Source of the DNA: Adiantum capillus-veneris
Taxonomy: Eukaryota > Streptophyta > Polypodiopsida > Polypodiales > Pteridaceae
Reading direction: 5' to 3'
DNA length: 64,000 bases
Assembly: GCA_014529385.2 (NCBI GenBank)
Contig: CM043960.1
Span: forward strand, 124,351,543-124,415,542
Shown: positions 1-11,537 of the stretch, piece by piece
Layout: every line of letters starts with the position of its first letter
Numbering within the stretch: position 1 is the first letter of the stretch
Translations under genes and position numbers: made by a program
Notes under the pieces: generated by a model
Databases searched by the model: none
Told to the model about the DNA's origin: nothing
What the model saw: the letters and a program-made list of their open reading frames with translations, nothing else

Positions 1-505
1 ACCACTTCAAAACAATTTACAGATCACAATAGATTTGCACTGGCCCGGCGGAGTTCCGTGCCTAGAGATATTGGCCCCAAAGACTGGCGCCCCTTTCGGT
101 ATTTCTTTTTGTATTAATCAATTATCAAAGTACAAGAGAGCGGTTAGGGTTTCACTCTCAGACTCTGCGTCCAGATGCTCTGAGAAGTGAGGCCCTCACC
201 ACTAATTTAAAGGTTACAAGGGATGCCCAAAAGCAGAGCTCCAAAAGCTTTCAAAATCAAAAGCATCAGTTCTCTCTCTCTCTTAGAGAGTCTTTTCTCT
301 TTTTTATAAAAAAAAAGCAAAAGCAAAATTCGCGTCGCTCATCATTTTCCAAAAAAAAAAAATAATTTTTTTCTTTTTTTTAATGATCCGCCTCTGCGAT
401 TTCCTGAATTTAGGGTTTTTGGCAAAAATTAGGGTTTGCAGGAATTTTAGGGTTTTTGGCAGAAATTAGGGTTTCTGCTGTCCGCCACGTCATCACTTTG
501 TGACA
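1..505 (-). repeat. Partial LTR of Ty3/gypsy family B/C, reverse orientation
   Basis: The sequence matches the reverse-oriented LTR at 22338-22900 and the reverse complement of the LTRs at 49081-49611 and 55003-55496. Shared blocks include the segment with GGCGCCCCTTTCGGTATTTC and a run of TTAGGGTTT motifs near 408-470. It begins about 53 bp inside the LTR because the window starts there, and it ends at the terminal TGACA at 505. It abuts a 5'-truncated LTR of another family (LTR-E). Whether it is a solo LTR or the 3' LTR of a longer element cannot be decided here. Confidence 0.85.
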
Positions 506-1502
506 CAACAGGAGCACCTTGCTCAACAGGCAACTTCTCAGCAAGACCAACATCCGCAGTAACCCTAGCGTTTTCAGCCATCTGAGGACCTAGCGTTTTT
601 GCATCAGATCAGCCTTGGCTTTTTGTGCACAACAGATCAACCCCGGCGTCATCACGACACAGCAGATCAGCCTAGCGTTTTGCATTTGCAGGTCCACCGG
701 CGACAGAAGGACCAATTTCAGCCCTAGCGTTTTTGGTTTGCAGATCAACCTCAGCGTTTTTGCAGATCATCGCGACAGAATCAGCCATAGGATCAGCGTT
801 TTTAGTTTTCAGCCTTTAGCACTCGCAGAAGAATCCCCGAACCTCGCAGATCTCACCTTCCCGCAGCAGATCCTCGCTGCATGGTTAGATCCAGCGAAGT
901 TTGCAGATTCGGCCTGGAAAACGCAGATTTCAGCATCTGCGTTTTCAGCGTGTCGTCGTCGCATCGACGTCATCGACATCATCACCGACATAGAGTCAAA
1001 ATTCAGCAGATAAAGATTTGCAGATTTCAGCCATTAGCCCGTCTCGTCGTTGTCCTCATCGTCGTCGACATCGTCGACAAGTCCAAGCATTGTAGAGATT
1101 TGTGCAATCATAAGTAGACCGCTCTCGCCATAGAGAGTAAGGCCTTCGGAGTAAGGCCTTTCAGATTTCAGCCCGTCTCGTCGTTGTCCTCATCGTCGTC
1201 GACATCGTCGACAAGTCCAAGCATTGTAGAGATTTGTGCAATCATAAGTAGACCGCTCTCGCCATAGAGAGTAAGGCCTTCGGAGGAGGGTTTGACAACA
1301 TCTCTGGTGTTGTATTCTCTTCTCTCTCTATCTCTCAGTCTCATGCACTTCCATTCACAATGTCCATTCACTTTGTTTGTGTCCATTGCACTCTCACTAA
1401 AGGAACGGAAGGCTCTCCCTTCCGTAAGTAAAAGGAACCTTGAGCACAGTTCGGAGCACTCATCTTGAGCAAAGCTCAACATTCATTCCGCTGCACCGTA
1501 CA
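506..1502 (+). repeat. 5' LTR of non-autonomous element LTR-E (truncated)
   Basis: It is a direct repeat of 3912-4778, so it lacks the first ~359 bp of the 3' LTR; the Gypsy-B LTR sits at the truncation point. It ends in ACA immediately before a primer-binding site at 1504. It is rich in a recurring short motif of the form CTAGCGTTTTTGCAGATC (about six variants between 575 and 800). A 133-bp tandem duplication is present here but absent from the 3' LTR. Confidence 0.85.
1041..1284 (+). repeat. 133-bp tandem duplication inside the LTR-E 5' LTR
   Basis: The block starting GTCTCGTCGTTGTCCTC at 1041 recurs at 1174 and runs to GGCCTTCGGA in both copies. The 3' LTR (near 4455-4560) has one copy, so the duplication arose after insertion or during the last reverse transcription. 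Confidence 0.85.
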
Positions 1503-1503
1503 T

Positions 1504-1515
1504 TGGTATCAGAGC
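1504..1515 (+). other. Primer-binding site (tRNA-iMet type) of LTR-E
   Basis: TGGTATCAGAGC follows the 5' LTR after one spacer base. This is the usual plant LTR-retrotransposon PBS complementary to initiator tRNA-Met, and it fixes the orientation (+) and the LTR end at 1502. Confidence 0.9.
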
Positions 1516-1966
1516 TTTGGCAGTGTTCTGTATCACTCAAGGAAAGAACCACAAGAACCACAGTTTTTTTTTTGGCTTGTTGAGGTCGCACAAACCCAAG
1601 TTCGCTTGGGCGTGTCGATTCCTAATCGTGTTTTTGAAGAGTGACAGGAATCCTTGGAAAGAAGGGCTTGTCCAGCCTCCCCTTGTGCCTCTTTTCACTC
1701 ATTGAGAGCGGACCGTGCACTTAGCAGCCGGCCAATCGACGTGAGGTGGAAAAAAGCAACCTTGGTGTGAGCGCAAGGCCGCCAAGGGGTGCGCCCGCGG
1801 AAAAGAGCAGAACTTGGGTGAAGAGAAGATTCGTCTCGAACATAGATTGCAAGCGAAAGAAGAACCTCAAGAACTTCAAGAACCCAAGACCCCCAAGAAC
1901 CCAAGTTCCTCGTGAACTTAAGAACCCAATACCACAAGAACCCACAAGAACCCAAGACTTCACTGG

Positions 1967-3361
1967 ATGGTCATCACTCCAAGCGGAATGGATACTTCGC
2001 TTGGAGGTGATGAGCATGAGAGAGGCGAAGAAGAATTTTCCCCACCAGGTGGTTTTTCCGACCCTCCCCCTTACCCATCTACGCCAAGGATTGCACTAAC
2101 TCCTATGGAGGAGTTGGAGCAATTGTTTATGGAAAGACAGTCAGAACGCGAAGAAAGAAAAGCAGAAAGAGAAGCAGAAAGAAAGGCGTACGAAGACCGA
2201 AGGGTAGCCATAGATCGTGAATACAAAGAAGGAATGGCAGCCATAGAGCGTGAGCAGGAGCAAGCACGCTTAGAAGCCAAAGAAAGACAAGCAAAATTTG
2301 ATCGCGAGAACAACGAAAGACAAGCAGAATATGCCTGCGAGAACAAAGCAAGACAAGAGAAGAGCAATCAACACATGAAAGAGTTGTGGCGACTTTTTTC
2401 TCAAGTGCAGGCGCACTTTGCACAGAATCAGGAAAAGGAGACTCTCTTTGTCTCTACTTCTCCCAAGCATGACACACAAGATTTTCATGATGATTTGAAT
2501 GACAATGATAAGCATGATGATTTGGATGATAATGATGAGCATGATGATTTGCATGATCAAGATGTGATTTCTCACAAGCATGATGATTTGCATGAAGAAG
2601 ATGTGATTGTTCACAAGCAGGATGAGTTAGTGGATACTTTTTCTAGTGAAGCTAACCTCATTGCAGATTCGATCAATCACGAAGAACCGATCTTGGCTCT
2701 CGAGTCGAGGTCCAAAGAACCCACACAGGAAGATTCGACCAATCAAGAAGAACCGATCTTGGCTCTTGAGCCTAGGTCCAAAGAACCCTCACAGGAAGTA
2801 CTATGTGTTCGCATGATTAGTCAGCACGCATTGTTTGAATGTTTCATTCGTGATCGTTTCCTGTATTTTAGTCAGCGTCTTTATGTGATCCCTTTTCCTA
2901 GGCATGACATATTGTACGTTGAGCACGTTTCACTCATGAATGAGCACAAATGTATGTGGATTTTTCATGAAAAACTGAAAAGTATGCATTCACGGAAGTC
3001 ACATTCCATGTCTCTTCCTTGGCATGACACATTTGTAGAAAGAGCACAAGAAAGTATGAGCACCAAGCATGGGCATTTCCGTTGTGAATTGCCAAAGTTG
3101 ATTGATTTAGATCAGAAAGACACTATTCGATCTCATTGTTTGCGTGTGTGTGGTGAACGGTTTGACACTCCATCTCTTTGTTCATCTACATTGCATGCAC
3201 AGTCTTTGAGGACGACGAGATTTTTTCCACTCACTTTACATGGAATAGGTATGTTCATGTTTTTGTATTGGAAGTGGTTTCAGGAATTTTCAGCCTCGGA
3301 GATTCTTGAAGAAGGTAGACGCATGACTACAGACGAAGTTGAAGCATTGAAGGAGCCATAG
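1967..3361 (+). CDS. Internal ORF of LTR-E, unknown protein with acidic repeats
   Basis: An uninterrupted 464-codon ORF between PBS and polypurine tract. I do not recognise a gag, protease, RT or integrase domain. Visible features: residues ~45-135 are a highly charged, E/R/K-rich segment likely to form a coiled coil (repeats of the type ERKAEREAERKAY). Residues ~165-225 are an acidic tandem repeat of the HDDLxDxD type. Two near-identical copies of a block ending LALExRSKEP follow at ~230-275. The C-terminal half is H/F/R-rich and may be only partly coding. Upstream DNA (1860-1960) holds degenerate CAAGAACCC repeats. A broken homologue lies at 4780-5309 on the minus strand, which supports a real protein. 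The element is non-autonomous and would need enzymes in trans. Confidence 0.6.
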   Translation: MVITPSGMDTSLGGDEHERGEEEFSPPGGFSDPPPYPSTPRIALTPMEELEQLFMERQSEREERKAEREAERKAYEDRRVAIDREYKEGMAAIEREQEQARLEAKERQAKFDRENNERQAEYACENKARQEKSNQHMKELWRLFSQVQAHFAQNQEKETLFVSTSPKHDTQDFHDDLNDNDKHDDLDDNDEHDDLHDQDVISHKHDDLHEEDVIVHKQDELVDTFSSEANLIADSINHEEPILALESRSKEPTQEDSTNQEEPILALEPRSKEPSQEVLCVRMISQHALFECFIRDRFLYFSQRLYVIPFPRHDILYVEHVSLMNEHKCMWIFHEKLKSMHSRKSHSMSLPWHDTFVERAQESMSTKHGHFRCELPKLIDLDQKDTIRSHCLRVCGERFDTPSLCSSTLHAQSLRTTRFFPLTLHGIGMFMFLYWKWFQEFSASEILEEGRRMTTDEVEALKEP

Positions 3362-3540
3362 AGTACTTTGTGTCGTTTTTGGCGCGGCCCAAAGAAGAAG
3401 GCATTGCAGACCTTTCTGAAGTTCAAGTACCGCACGACCCTCACATCAGAGTGGGCCAACGCAGAGTCTCTTTCAGGATTCCGGATGCTATTGGCGATCT
3501 CCCTCGACGCCATACCGTTCGGTACCAGTACCTCACTTTG

Positions 3541-3552
3541 AAAAGGAGGGGA
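3541..3552 (+). other. Polypurine tract of LTR-E
   Basis: AAAAGGAGGGGA sits immediately before the 3' LTR start TGTCACGTG at 3553, as expected for the plus-strand DNA primer. Confidence 0.85.
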
Positions 3553-4778
3553 TGTCACGTGACACAGCCAACCCTATGTGTCCCCTATGTGTCAGTTCAG
3601 TCAAGTCAGTCTAGCTTAGGGAGTGTTCTGACACTTATGTGAGTCTGTTCGTAGACTTTGCATGTCCAGACACTTAGATTAGATGCATATCCTCTGGTTG
3701 CACACAGCATGACCATCATATTATAGTCAAATCCCTGACCATCAGATTCCAGTCAGATCTCATAAATAGCATTTTTATAGTGCATAGACTTATTTTCCCT
3801 ATTTATGACATTTTTCACTTATTTTTAAGTGACTTTTGTTGAAAAGTAGGTAGGGCAATTTTGCTAAGTTAATATATATAAGCAAACCAGAGTTACTGGC
3901 AGAAGAGGAAGCAGGAGCACCTTGCTCAACAGGCAACTTCTCAGCAAGACCAACATCCGCAGTAACCCTAGCGTTTTCAGCCATATGAGGACCTAGTGTT
4001 TTTGCATCAGATCAGCCTTGGTTTTTTGTGCACAGCAGATCAACCCCGACGTCATCACGACACAGTAGATCAGCCTAGCGTTTTGCATTTGTAGATCCAC
4101 CGGCGAGACAGAAGGACCAATTTCAGCCCTAGCGTTTTTGGTTTGCAGATCAACCTCAGCGTTTTTGCAGATCATCGCGACAGAATCAGCCATAGGACTA
4201 GCGTTTTCAGTTTTCAGCCTTTAGCACTCGCAGAAGAACCCCCGAACTTCGCAGATCTCACCTTCCCGCAGCAGATCCTCGCCGCACGGTCAGATCCAGC
4301 GAAGTTTGCAGATTCAGCCCGGAAAATGCAGATGTCAGCATCTGCGTTTTCAGTGCATCGTCGTCGCATCGTCGTCATCGACATCGTCACCGACATAGAG
4401 TCAGAATTCAACAGATAAAGATTTGCAGATTTCAGCCATTAGCCCTTTCAGATTTCAGCCCGTCTCGTCGTCGTCCTCATCGTCGGCAAGTCCAAGCATT
4501 GTAGAGATTTGTGCAATCATAAGTAGACCGCTCTCGCCATAGAGAGTGGGGCCTTCGGAGGAGGTTTGACAATATCTCTGGTGTCGTATTCTCTTCTCTC
4601 TCTATCTCTCAGTCTCATGCACTTCCATTCACAATGTCCATTCACTTTGTTTGTGTCCATTGCACTCTCTCACTAAAGGAACGGAAGGCTCTCCCTTCCG
4701 TAAGTAAAAGGAACCTTGAGCAGAGTTCGGAGCACTCATCTTGAGCAAAGTTCAACATTCATTCCGCTGCACCTTACA
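3553..4778 (+). repeat. 3' LTR of LTR-E
   Basis: A 1226-bp LTR starting TGTCACGTGACAC and ending ...CACCTTACA. From 3912 it aligns with 506-1502. It carries the same AGCGTTTTTG/GCAGATC motif cluster (3965-4215). It abuts the truncated inverted element LTR-F at 4779. Confidence 0.85.
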
Positions 4779-4779
4779 C

Positions 4780-5309
4780 ACGTCTTGATCATACAAATCT
4801 CATGCTCGTGAGAAATCACATCGTGATCATCATGCAAATCATCATGCTTGTCATTGTCATCCAAATCATCATGCTTGTCATTGTCATCCAAATCATCATG
4901 CTTGTCATTGTCATTCAATTCATCATGCTTATCATTATCATTCAATTCATCATGCTTATCCTGATAATGCTTTGGAAAAGAAGAGACTGAGAGAGTCTCC
5001 TTATCTTGATCCTTTGCAATCTGTGCCTGCACATTAGAAAAGAGTCGACTCTTCGCGGTCACGTGCTATGGCTGCCATTCTTTCGTTGTATGTATGCTCT
5101 ATGGCTGCCATTCTTTCTGTGTGTTCTGCCTTTCTTTCTGCGTCTCTTGCTTCGCTGTCCATCATTATCTTGTCGAAAGCCTCCATAGGAGTTAGTGCAA
5201 TCGAAGGGATAGGGTCAGAAAAACCACCTGCTGGGGAAAATTCTTCTTCGCCACTTTCATGCTCATCACCTCCATGCGAAGGATCCATTCCGCTTTGGGT
5301 GATGACCAT
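4780..5309 (-). pseudogene. Broken copy of the LTR-E-type internal ORF (element LTR-F)
   Basis: On the minus strand from 5309 the translation starts MVITQSGMDPSHGGDEHESG, matching the start of the LTR-E ORF (MVITPSGMDTSLGGDEHERG). It then carries the charged E/R/A segment. A frameshift near 5035-5062 moves the acidic HDELNDNDKHDD-type repeats into another frame. The homologue ends at 4779, where it meets the LTR-E 3' LTR, so the C-terminal half is missing. Confidence 0.75.
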
Positions 5310-5760
5310 CCACTTAAATCTTGGGTTCTTAAGTTCACGAGGAACTTGGATTCTTGTGGGTCTTGGGTTCTTGAGGTTCTTGGGGGTCTTGAGGTTCTTG
5401 GGTTCGTGAGGTTCTTGCCGTTCTTCTTTCGCTTGTAATCTGTGTTAGAGAAGGATCTTCTCTTACCCGAGCTCTACTCTTTTCCGCGGGCGCACCCCTA
5501 GGCGGCCTTGCGCTCACACCAAGGTTGCTTTTTCCCACCTCACGTCGATTGGCCGGCTGCTAAGTGCACGGTCCGCTCTCAATGAGTGAAAAGAGGCACA
5601 AGGGGAGGTTGGACAAGCCCTTCTTTCTTGGGTTTCCTGTCACTCTTCAAAAACACGATCAGGAATCGACACGCCCGAGAGGACTTGGGTTATGAGCGAC
5701 CTCAACAAGCAAAAAAAATTATTGTGGTTCTTTCTTTGAGTGATACAGAACAGTGCCAAA

Positions 5761-5772
5761 GCTCTGATACCA
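5761..5772 (-). other. Primer-binding site of LTR-F
   Basis: The reverse complement of TGGTATCAGAGC, one base from the LTR end at 5774. It sets the minus orientation of LTR-F. Confidence 0.9.
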
Positions 5773-5773
5773 A

Positions 5774-7028
5774 TGTAAGGTGCAACGAAAGTGAATGTTG
5801 AACTTTGCTCAAGATGAGTGCTCCGAACTGTGCTCAAGGATTCCTTTTACTTACTCGGAAGGGAGAGCCTTCCGTTCCTTTAGTGAGAGTGTGCAATGGA
5901 CACAAACAAAGTGATGAACATTGTGAATGAAGGTGCTGAGACTGAGAGGTAGAGAGAGAAGAATACGACACCAGAATGTTGTCAAACCCTCCTCCAAAGG
6001 CCCCACTCTCTATGGCGAGAGTGGTCTACTATTGATTGCACAAATCTCTACAATGCTTTGGACTTGTTGACGATGTCGACGACGATGAGGACAACGACGA
6101 GACGGGCTGAAATCTGAAAATGCTAAGGGCTGAAATCTGCAAATCTTTATCTGTTGAATTCTGACTCTATGTCGGTGACGATGTCGATGGCGACAATGCG
6201 ACGACGACGCGCTGAAAATGCAGATTGTGAAATCTGCGTTTTCCGGGCTGAGATTGCAAACTTCGCAGGATCTGACCGTGCGGCAAGGATCTGCTGCGGG
6301 AAGGTGAGATCTGCGAGGTTTGGGACTTCTTCCGCGGGTTCTAACTGCTGAAAACTGAAAACGCTGGTCTATGGACTGATTCTGTCACGAAGATCTGCAA
6401 AAACGCTGAGGGTGTCAGGCTGATGTAAAAACGCTAGGGCTGATTTGGGCTTTGCTGTGGAAATCTGCTAACACTAGGGAGTCTGTTGTGTCTTGCTGTG
6501 GATCTGCTGTGCTTTGTTGTGGATTTGCTGTGGAAATCTGCTAACGCTAGGGAGTCTGTTGTGTCTTGCTGTGGATCTGCCGATCTGCAAAGGGCTGAAT
6601 TGCATGCAAAAACGCCAAGGCTGAATTTGGATCTTTTTGCTGAAAATGCTAGGTCAACTGCTTGGGGGTCTTGCTGAGAAGGTGCCTGTTGAACCGAAGA
6701 TCCTACTGCCTCTTCTGCCAGAAAGTGCTAGCGCTAGGTTTTCCTTATATATTGCTTTAGTCATTTTGCCCTACCCAGTTCCCAACAAAAGTCACTTAAA
6801 AATAATAAGTGAAAAATGTCAAAAATAGGGAAAATAGGTTTAATGCATTGGAAAATGCTCCTGATGGATTCTGATGGTAATCTGATGATCATGCTGTGTG
6901 CAACCAAAGGATATGCATCGCACGGTCTGCGAACAGACTCACAAAAGTGCCAGAATACTTCCTATTCTAGACTGACTTGACTGAACTGAACCCTGGTCGT
7001 GTTGTAGCTTGTCCACGGACACGTGACA
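5774..7028 (-). repeat. 5' LTR of LTR-F (inverted relative of LTR-E)
   Basis: A 1255-bp LTR; on the minus strand it begins TGTCACGTGTCC at 7028 and ends before the PBS. It is the inverted, diverged counterpart of the LTR-E LTRs, with the same GCAGATC/AACGCTAGGG motif clusters, poly-GTCGTC stretch and 3' end CTTCCGTTCC. LTR-E and LTR-F stand tail-to-tail, making a large imperfect inverted repeat (506-7028). Confidence 0.85.
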
Positions 7029-8113
7029 GTGACACATGCGTCAAATGAATGATCAAGTACGTGAAGTATTCGAAGAATCACCCACTCACTCTCAATGACA
7101 AGATGCTGTGCACTTACCTATCAAGTTGGCCTTGAAGACTAAAGCAAATCTGGGTACAGAAAAGAAGAAACTGTACTGGTAAGAAGATTATTTGTCAATA
7201 TATAACGCGCTTGGTGGGCAATGGCTGTTGTCGAGCTCCTCGTTATGAAAAAGGGCCGAGGAGCCAAGCTATTGGGCTACAAGCAAGGTGACCTCTTGCG
7301 TGCCCAATGACTGATTTCTCCGTAGTGCCATTGACTTAGGAGAGGGATCTTTGATGGAGTTGATTAGTAGTCTTGGTCTTTGAGGGCTTTTTATTTCGAG
7401 GTTTTGAGGTTTTGATGTTTGACATTGAGCTGCTTGCAATGACTGTTCGGGCTTTTTGGTTCCAGTTGATCCTCACACACACAAAGGGGAATATGATAGC
7501 ATCCAAGGCAGCTGTCGAGAGGCATCGACAAACATAGTCTATGGTGGCTAGTAACTTTCTTCATGGTGGACGAGGCATGGTCTTCACTTGCATTACCAGC
7601 CACCCGCTTCGCTCTGGCTCTTGCCACCTCCCGTTTTGCTATGTAGCCATTGTAGTTTTTGATTCATTCATTTTGGGAGTGTCTCCCCTCTTTGTATAGT
7701 ATCCCAATGGTATCGATTGATATAGCCCTCTCGGAAAGTGTATAACTAATAGAAGCATTTTATCACTCATAACTAATAAATTTAAAAAAAAAGGTATTCC
7801 TAAAATATGGGCTCGAAAAAATTTGAAGGTATTCTTTGTCCAAGAACGGGCGACACATTGGCCGAAGAACTTGGAACTAGGGACGAAGAACTTGGACTAG
7901 CGACATGCTGGCCACCAAAGAGGGCGGTGATGATCGAGAAGCCAAAGGCCTTTCGTGCTTCCCGAGGGCATGCTCTTGCAACGTAAAAAACAAAAAGCGC
8001 AACTGACTTGTGAAAGGGATGACAACCACGCCATGATTAGATGCGGGGGGTGAAATGCAAAGTAGGGAGCTCACCATTGCACTGATGCCTTGACGCGCGC
8101 ACGAGGGAGATAG
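7029..8113. other. No gene recognised
   Basis: About 1.1 kb of unique-looking, stop-rich sequence between LTR-F and an old solo LTR. Short ORFs on either strand show no recognisable motif. I see nothing that I can name. Confidence 0.5.
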
Positions 8114-8754
8114 CGTCATAAAGTGATGACGTGGCATGACCAACTGGAAGAGAAATGGCCGGGTGGACGAGAGAAACTGAACGGACTAACTTGAAGAACT
8201 TATGAAGCATTGGCCGTGGGGCCCCTAACCCTAATAGATAGAAGCTTGAACCCTGAAAGAGATTTTCGCAAAATGCGTTGACATGCTGACGTGGGAGATT
8301 GTATAGATTGCTAACGTGGCAAGACTATACGGATTTCCGGGTTTTATGCTGGTGTGCTGACGTGGCATGATTGTACGGGCTTTCGTAAGTTCGTTGGCAG
8401 CTTTTGCAGCTTTGAGCGCTAGCTTTTGGGGTGTTGTGCTTGTGAACCTGATGCTTTTGGGGCTTTGCTTTTTGGGCAACCCTTGTAAGTTTATAAGAGC
8501 CCTTGGGCCTCTCACTTTGCAAAGCATTTGGACGCAGAGTCAGAGAGTAGAGGACCCTCGGGAGTTGTACTTTGTAGTGATCAATAATAAAGAAATACCG
8601 AAAGGGGCACTAGTCTTTGGGGCCAGTGCTTCAGGGCGTGGAACTCGTCCGTGCCGTGCCATGTCGACTCTCTCTCTCTCTCTATTAAAGTTCAGTGGTT
8701 TTGAAGTTTCTGTTTGTGTTCCTATTGATTTCTTGCTTGGAGTGTCCAAGCCTG

Positions 8755-8757
<3 letters not shown>
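8114..8757 (+). repeat. Old, diverged solo LTR related to Gypsy-B/C
   Basis: It starts CGTCATAAAGTGATGACGTGGC, resembling the Gypsy-C LTR start TGTCATAGAGTGATGACGTGG. It continues with GACGCAGAGTCAGAGAGT, then AAATACCGAAAGGGGC (8592 onward), and ends TTGGAGTGTCCAAGCCTGG near 8757. All these landmarks occur in the same order in the LTR at 55003-55496. Divergence is much greater than among the other copies. Neither PBS nor internal sequence follows, so it is a solo LTR. Confidence 0.7.
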
Positions 8758-8793
<36 letters not shown>

Positions 8794-8890
8794 AATAAAA
8801 TGAAATGATATATTAACGTCTTTAAAAAGGCGAAAATGACCTATGAGACCAATTCGTTACAAATTGGTGAATTTGATACATGTCTGGGTA
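8758..8890 (+). repeat. (GA)n plus TTAACGTCT module, diverged copy
   Basis: A GA run (8758-8790) is followed by TGAAATGATATATTAACGTCT and then GGCGAAAATGACCTATGAGAC. The same order, microsatellite then TTAACGTCT then an AGGCCGAAATCGGCCT-type block then CTATGAGAC, occurs at 25361-25500 and 57468-57640, and a piece at 58340-58375. Confidence 0.7.
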
Positions 8891-8981
8891 CAACAAAAAG
8901 AGAATACTAAAATGAATCTATAGCCTATAAGTGCTACTAGCTGGAACTCTGTGGGGTATGAGTGATCACTGATACAATGGG

Positions 8982-9189
8982 TGTCACAAACGGGAGCGCA
9001 TAGCAATATAAAATACATTCGGATAAGTAAAATTTATCACTTAATATTGAAGCCAGAGGATATAGAGAGAAATAGATAGAGAGAGAGAGATAAAGTGAGA
9101 AGATCGACACAGTACTGGGGACCAGAAGATGGGCTGGTCCCCCCCCTAATAGTATCTTTATTACTGAGGAGAAGTCTATACAAGCACTT
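8982..9189 (-). repeat. LARD-D 3' LTR, outer arm
   Basis: It matches 15590-15795 of the other LTR, starting TGTCACAAACGGGAG. The match stops after CAAGCACTT at 9189. The remaining LTR resumes at 11538. Confidence 0.9.
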
Positions 9190-9262
9190 GATAACTTTGC
9201 AATGCACGTTTGTAAATGATTGTTTGGATAGAATGTTCGATATAAATGTTAAATAGATATGT

Positions 9263-9345
<83 letters not shown>

Positions 9346-9535
9346 GAAGAAAGAGATAGAGAGAGAGAGAGACAGAGAGACTTAAAGAGGGGGAGAGAAA
9401 TGTTAGATAGAGAGAGAAAAATAGATAGAGGGAGAGAAATGTTAGATAGAGAGAGAGAGAAATAGATAAAGAGAGTGAGAGAAAATTAATGAGAGGGAGA
9501 TAAATGGAGAGAGAGATAGAGAGGGAGAGAAATGT

Positions 9536-9626
<91 letters not shown>

Positions 9627-9700
9627 GGAGGGAGAGAGAGAAAGAGATAGAGATAGAGACAGAGGGAAAGAGAGGGGTAGGGAGAGAGAGAAAGAGACAA

Positions 9701-9795
<95 letters not shown>

Positions 9796-9918
9796 AAGAG
9801 GGAAAGAGAGGGGTAGGGAGAGATAGAAAGATAGAGAGAGAGGGAGAGATAGAGAGAGAGAAGGAGAAAGAGAGAGAGATAGAGAAAGAGGGAAAGAGAG
9901 GGGTAGGGAGAGAGAGAA

Positions 9919-10048
<130 letters not shown>

Positions 10049-11056
10049 CGAGAACGCTTTGTTGAAGATGTGCTTGCTTTGCATGGAGACGTAGACATGA
10101 CTCTTGGATGGAGCTTCTGCTTTGTAGTTCAACTGCACGACCAAGAAGGGGAGCGCAAGAGGGATAGGGGGGGAGAGGAAAATTGGGCTCCAAAGGGATA
10201 CCTGAGCAAACAGCACCAAGATTACCTTCAAGGTGAGGAGTTTGTTGAACGAAGTGCTTGCTTTACATGGAGTCGCAGACATGACTCTGGGATGGAGCTT
10301 CCGCTTTGTAGTTCAACTGCACGACCAAGAAGGGGAGAGCGAGAGGGAGAGAGGGAGAGATTCAGTGAGAGAAATAGAATCACTTATTGCATTACATTAG
10401 AATTGTAATGTTACGATCAATTGATCACTTAGACGTTGAATCTAGGTGCTGCCAACACAAAACGATGGCTACATTTATAACCATAACATATAAATGTGTG
10501 TACATATATATTTCCTTATGCATGTATGTAGGCACTAACTACGGGAGCATAGCATCCGAAGGTTAGACACTTCCTCTTGGGTATAGTCCTTTTTTAATCG
10601 TGGCGTTGCGGTCATTGATCCACTCATGCATGGATTACCACAATGTACCTTTGGTTTTACCACGGTTGAGACTACGATGATATCTAAAGAGGTGCAGTTG
10701 ACCTTTGGCACTACTACCCTCTACTTAGGTCTACTAGTATGTATATATATCTATGTGTTTGTGTACTAATATACTTGTGTACATATTTATATATGAGTGA
10801 GTAGGCTGGAAAGCTTAATCTTATATTGCTCTTTGTAATGTAGATTTCAATGAGAGACCAACTGGTGAAGAGTAGCCAACTGGCTCTTCTTTTGGTTGGT
10901 TCACATCTCAAGTAGTCTCCCACCCACCTGGGTGGACATTGCCTTCAGTGGACCCGAGTCTTGAGTTGGTGAGAACAAGTAAAGAAATAAATAATATTTC
11001 TATATAATTAACCCTAAACCATGAGTGTCACAAGGTGTTTTTTTGTGATTTGCAGG

Positions 11057-11400
11057 CATGCCCATCCTACACCTACCCTTCTCAGATTGCTCCACCAATC
11101 GTAGATCCTGACTTACAGTGGCCTATCTCTTTACAAGAACAGTATCTCCGTTAGATGGAGGATTTGTTTGGCTGATACACTCCGCAGCAGCTTGCGACCT
11201 ACCGCATTTCTCCGCAGACTACACCATGGGGAAGTCAGGGAGGGACTCCTTACCTACAGAGCCTCGCACGGACGGCACCTCCCTCTACTCTCCCTTCTTA
11301 TCGTCCTACTCCTATTCCGCCGCAGGGTCCTACTCCCCTTGCATCCCAGGGTCCTTCTTCAAAAGTTTACCTGATCTCTCATGTGCTATGCTTTACAAAA
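11057..11400 (+). pseudogene. Proline/threonine-rich coding remnant, unknown
   Basis: One frame reads a P/Q/T-rich stretch (for example SQIAPPIVDPDLQWPISLQ and later PSTLPSYRPTPIPPQ) interrupted by two stops. Composition and in-frame low-complexity proline suggest a decayed gag or LINE ORF1-like segment, but no domain is recognisable. Confidence 0.3.
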
Positions 11401-11537
11401 TTTGCCGAATGTTGCTCACTTGCATTGAAGTTTTTCATGAGCCAGAGCAAGCAGGAGCCCCCTGGATGTCCTTCCTCGAGGGCAATAAGGGTTTATGGTA
11501 CGATCTCAGTGGCCAACCTTTCGAAGAAGTCCTTTAG

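Larger units (their letters stand above)
1503..4778 (+). mobile_element. LTR-E: non-autonomous LTR retrotransposon (LARD-like), internal region plus 3' LTR
   Basis: The order is PBS (1504), one non-enzymatic ORF (1967-3361), polypurine tract (3541-3552) and a 3' LTR (3553-4778) beginning TGTCACGTGACAC. No reverse transcriptase or integrase is present. Together with the truncated 5' LTR (506-1502) this is a nearly complete but non-autonomous element. A target-site duplication cannot be read because the 5' end is lost. Confidence 0.8.

Noticed and set aside
4802-4990. Hydrophobic plus-strand ORF of repeated IIM/LVIVIQ
   Set aside because: It is the antisense shadow of the acidic HDDL repeats of LTR-F; the same holds for 2270-2614.
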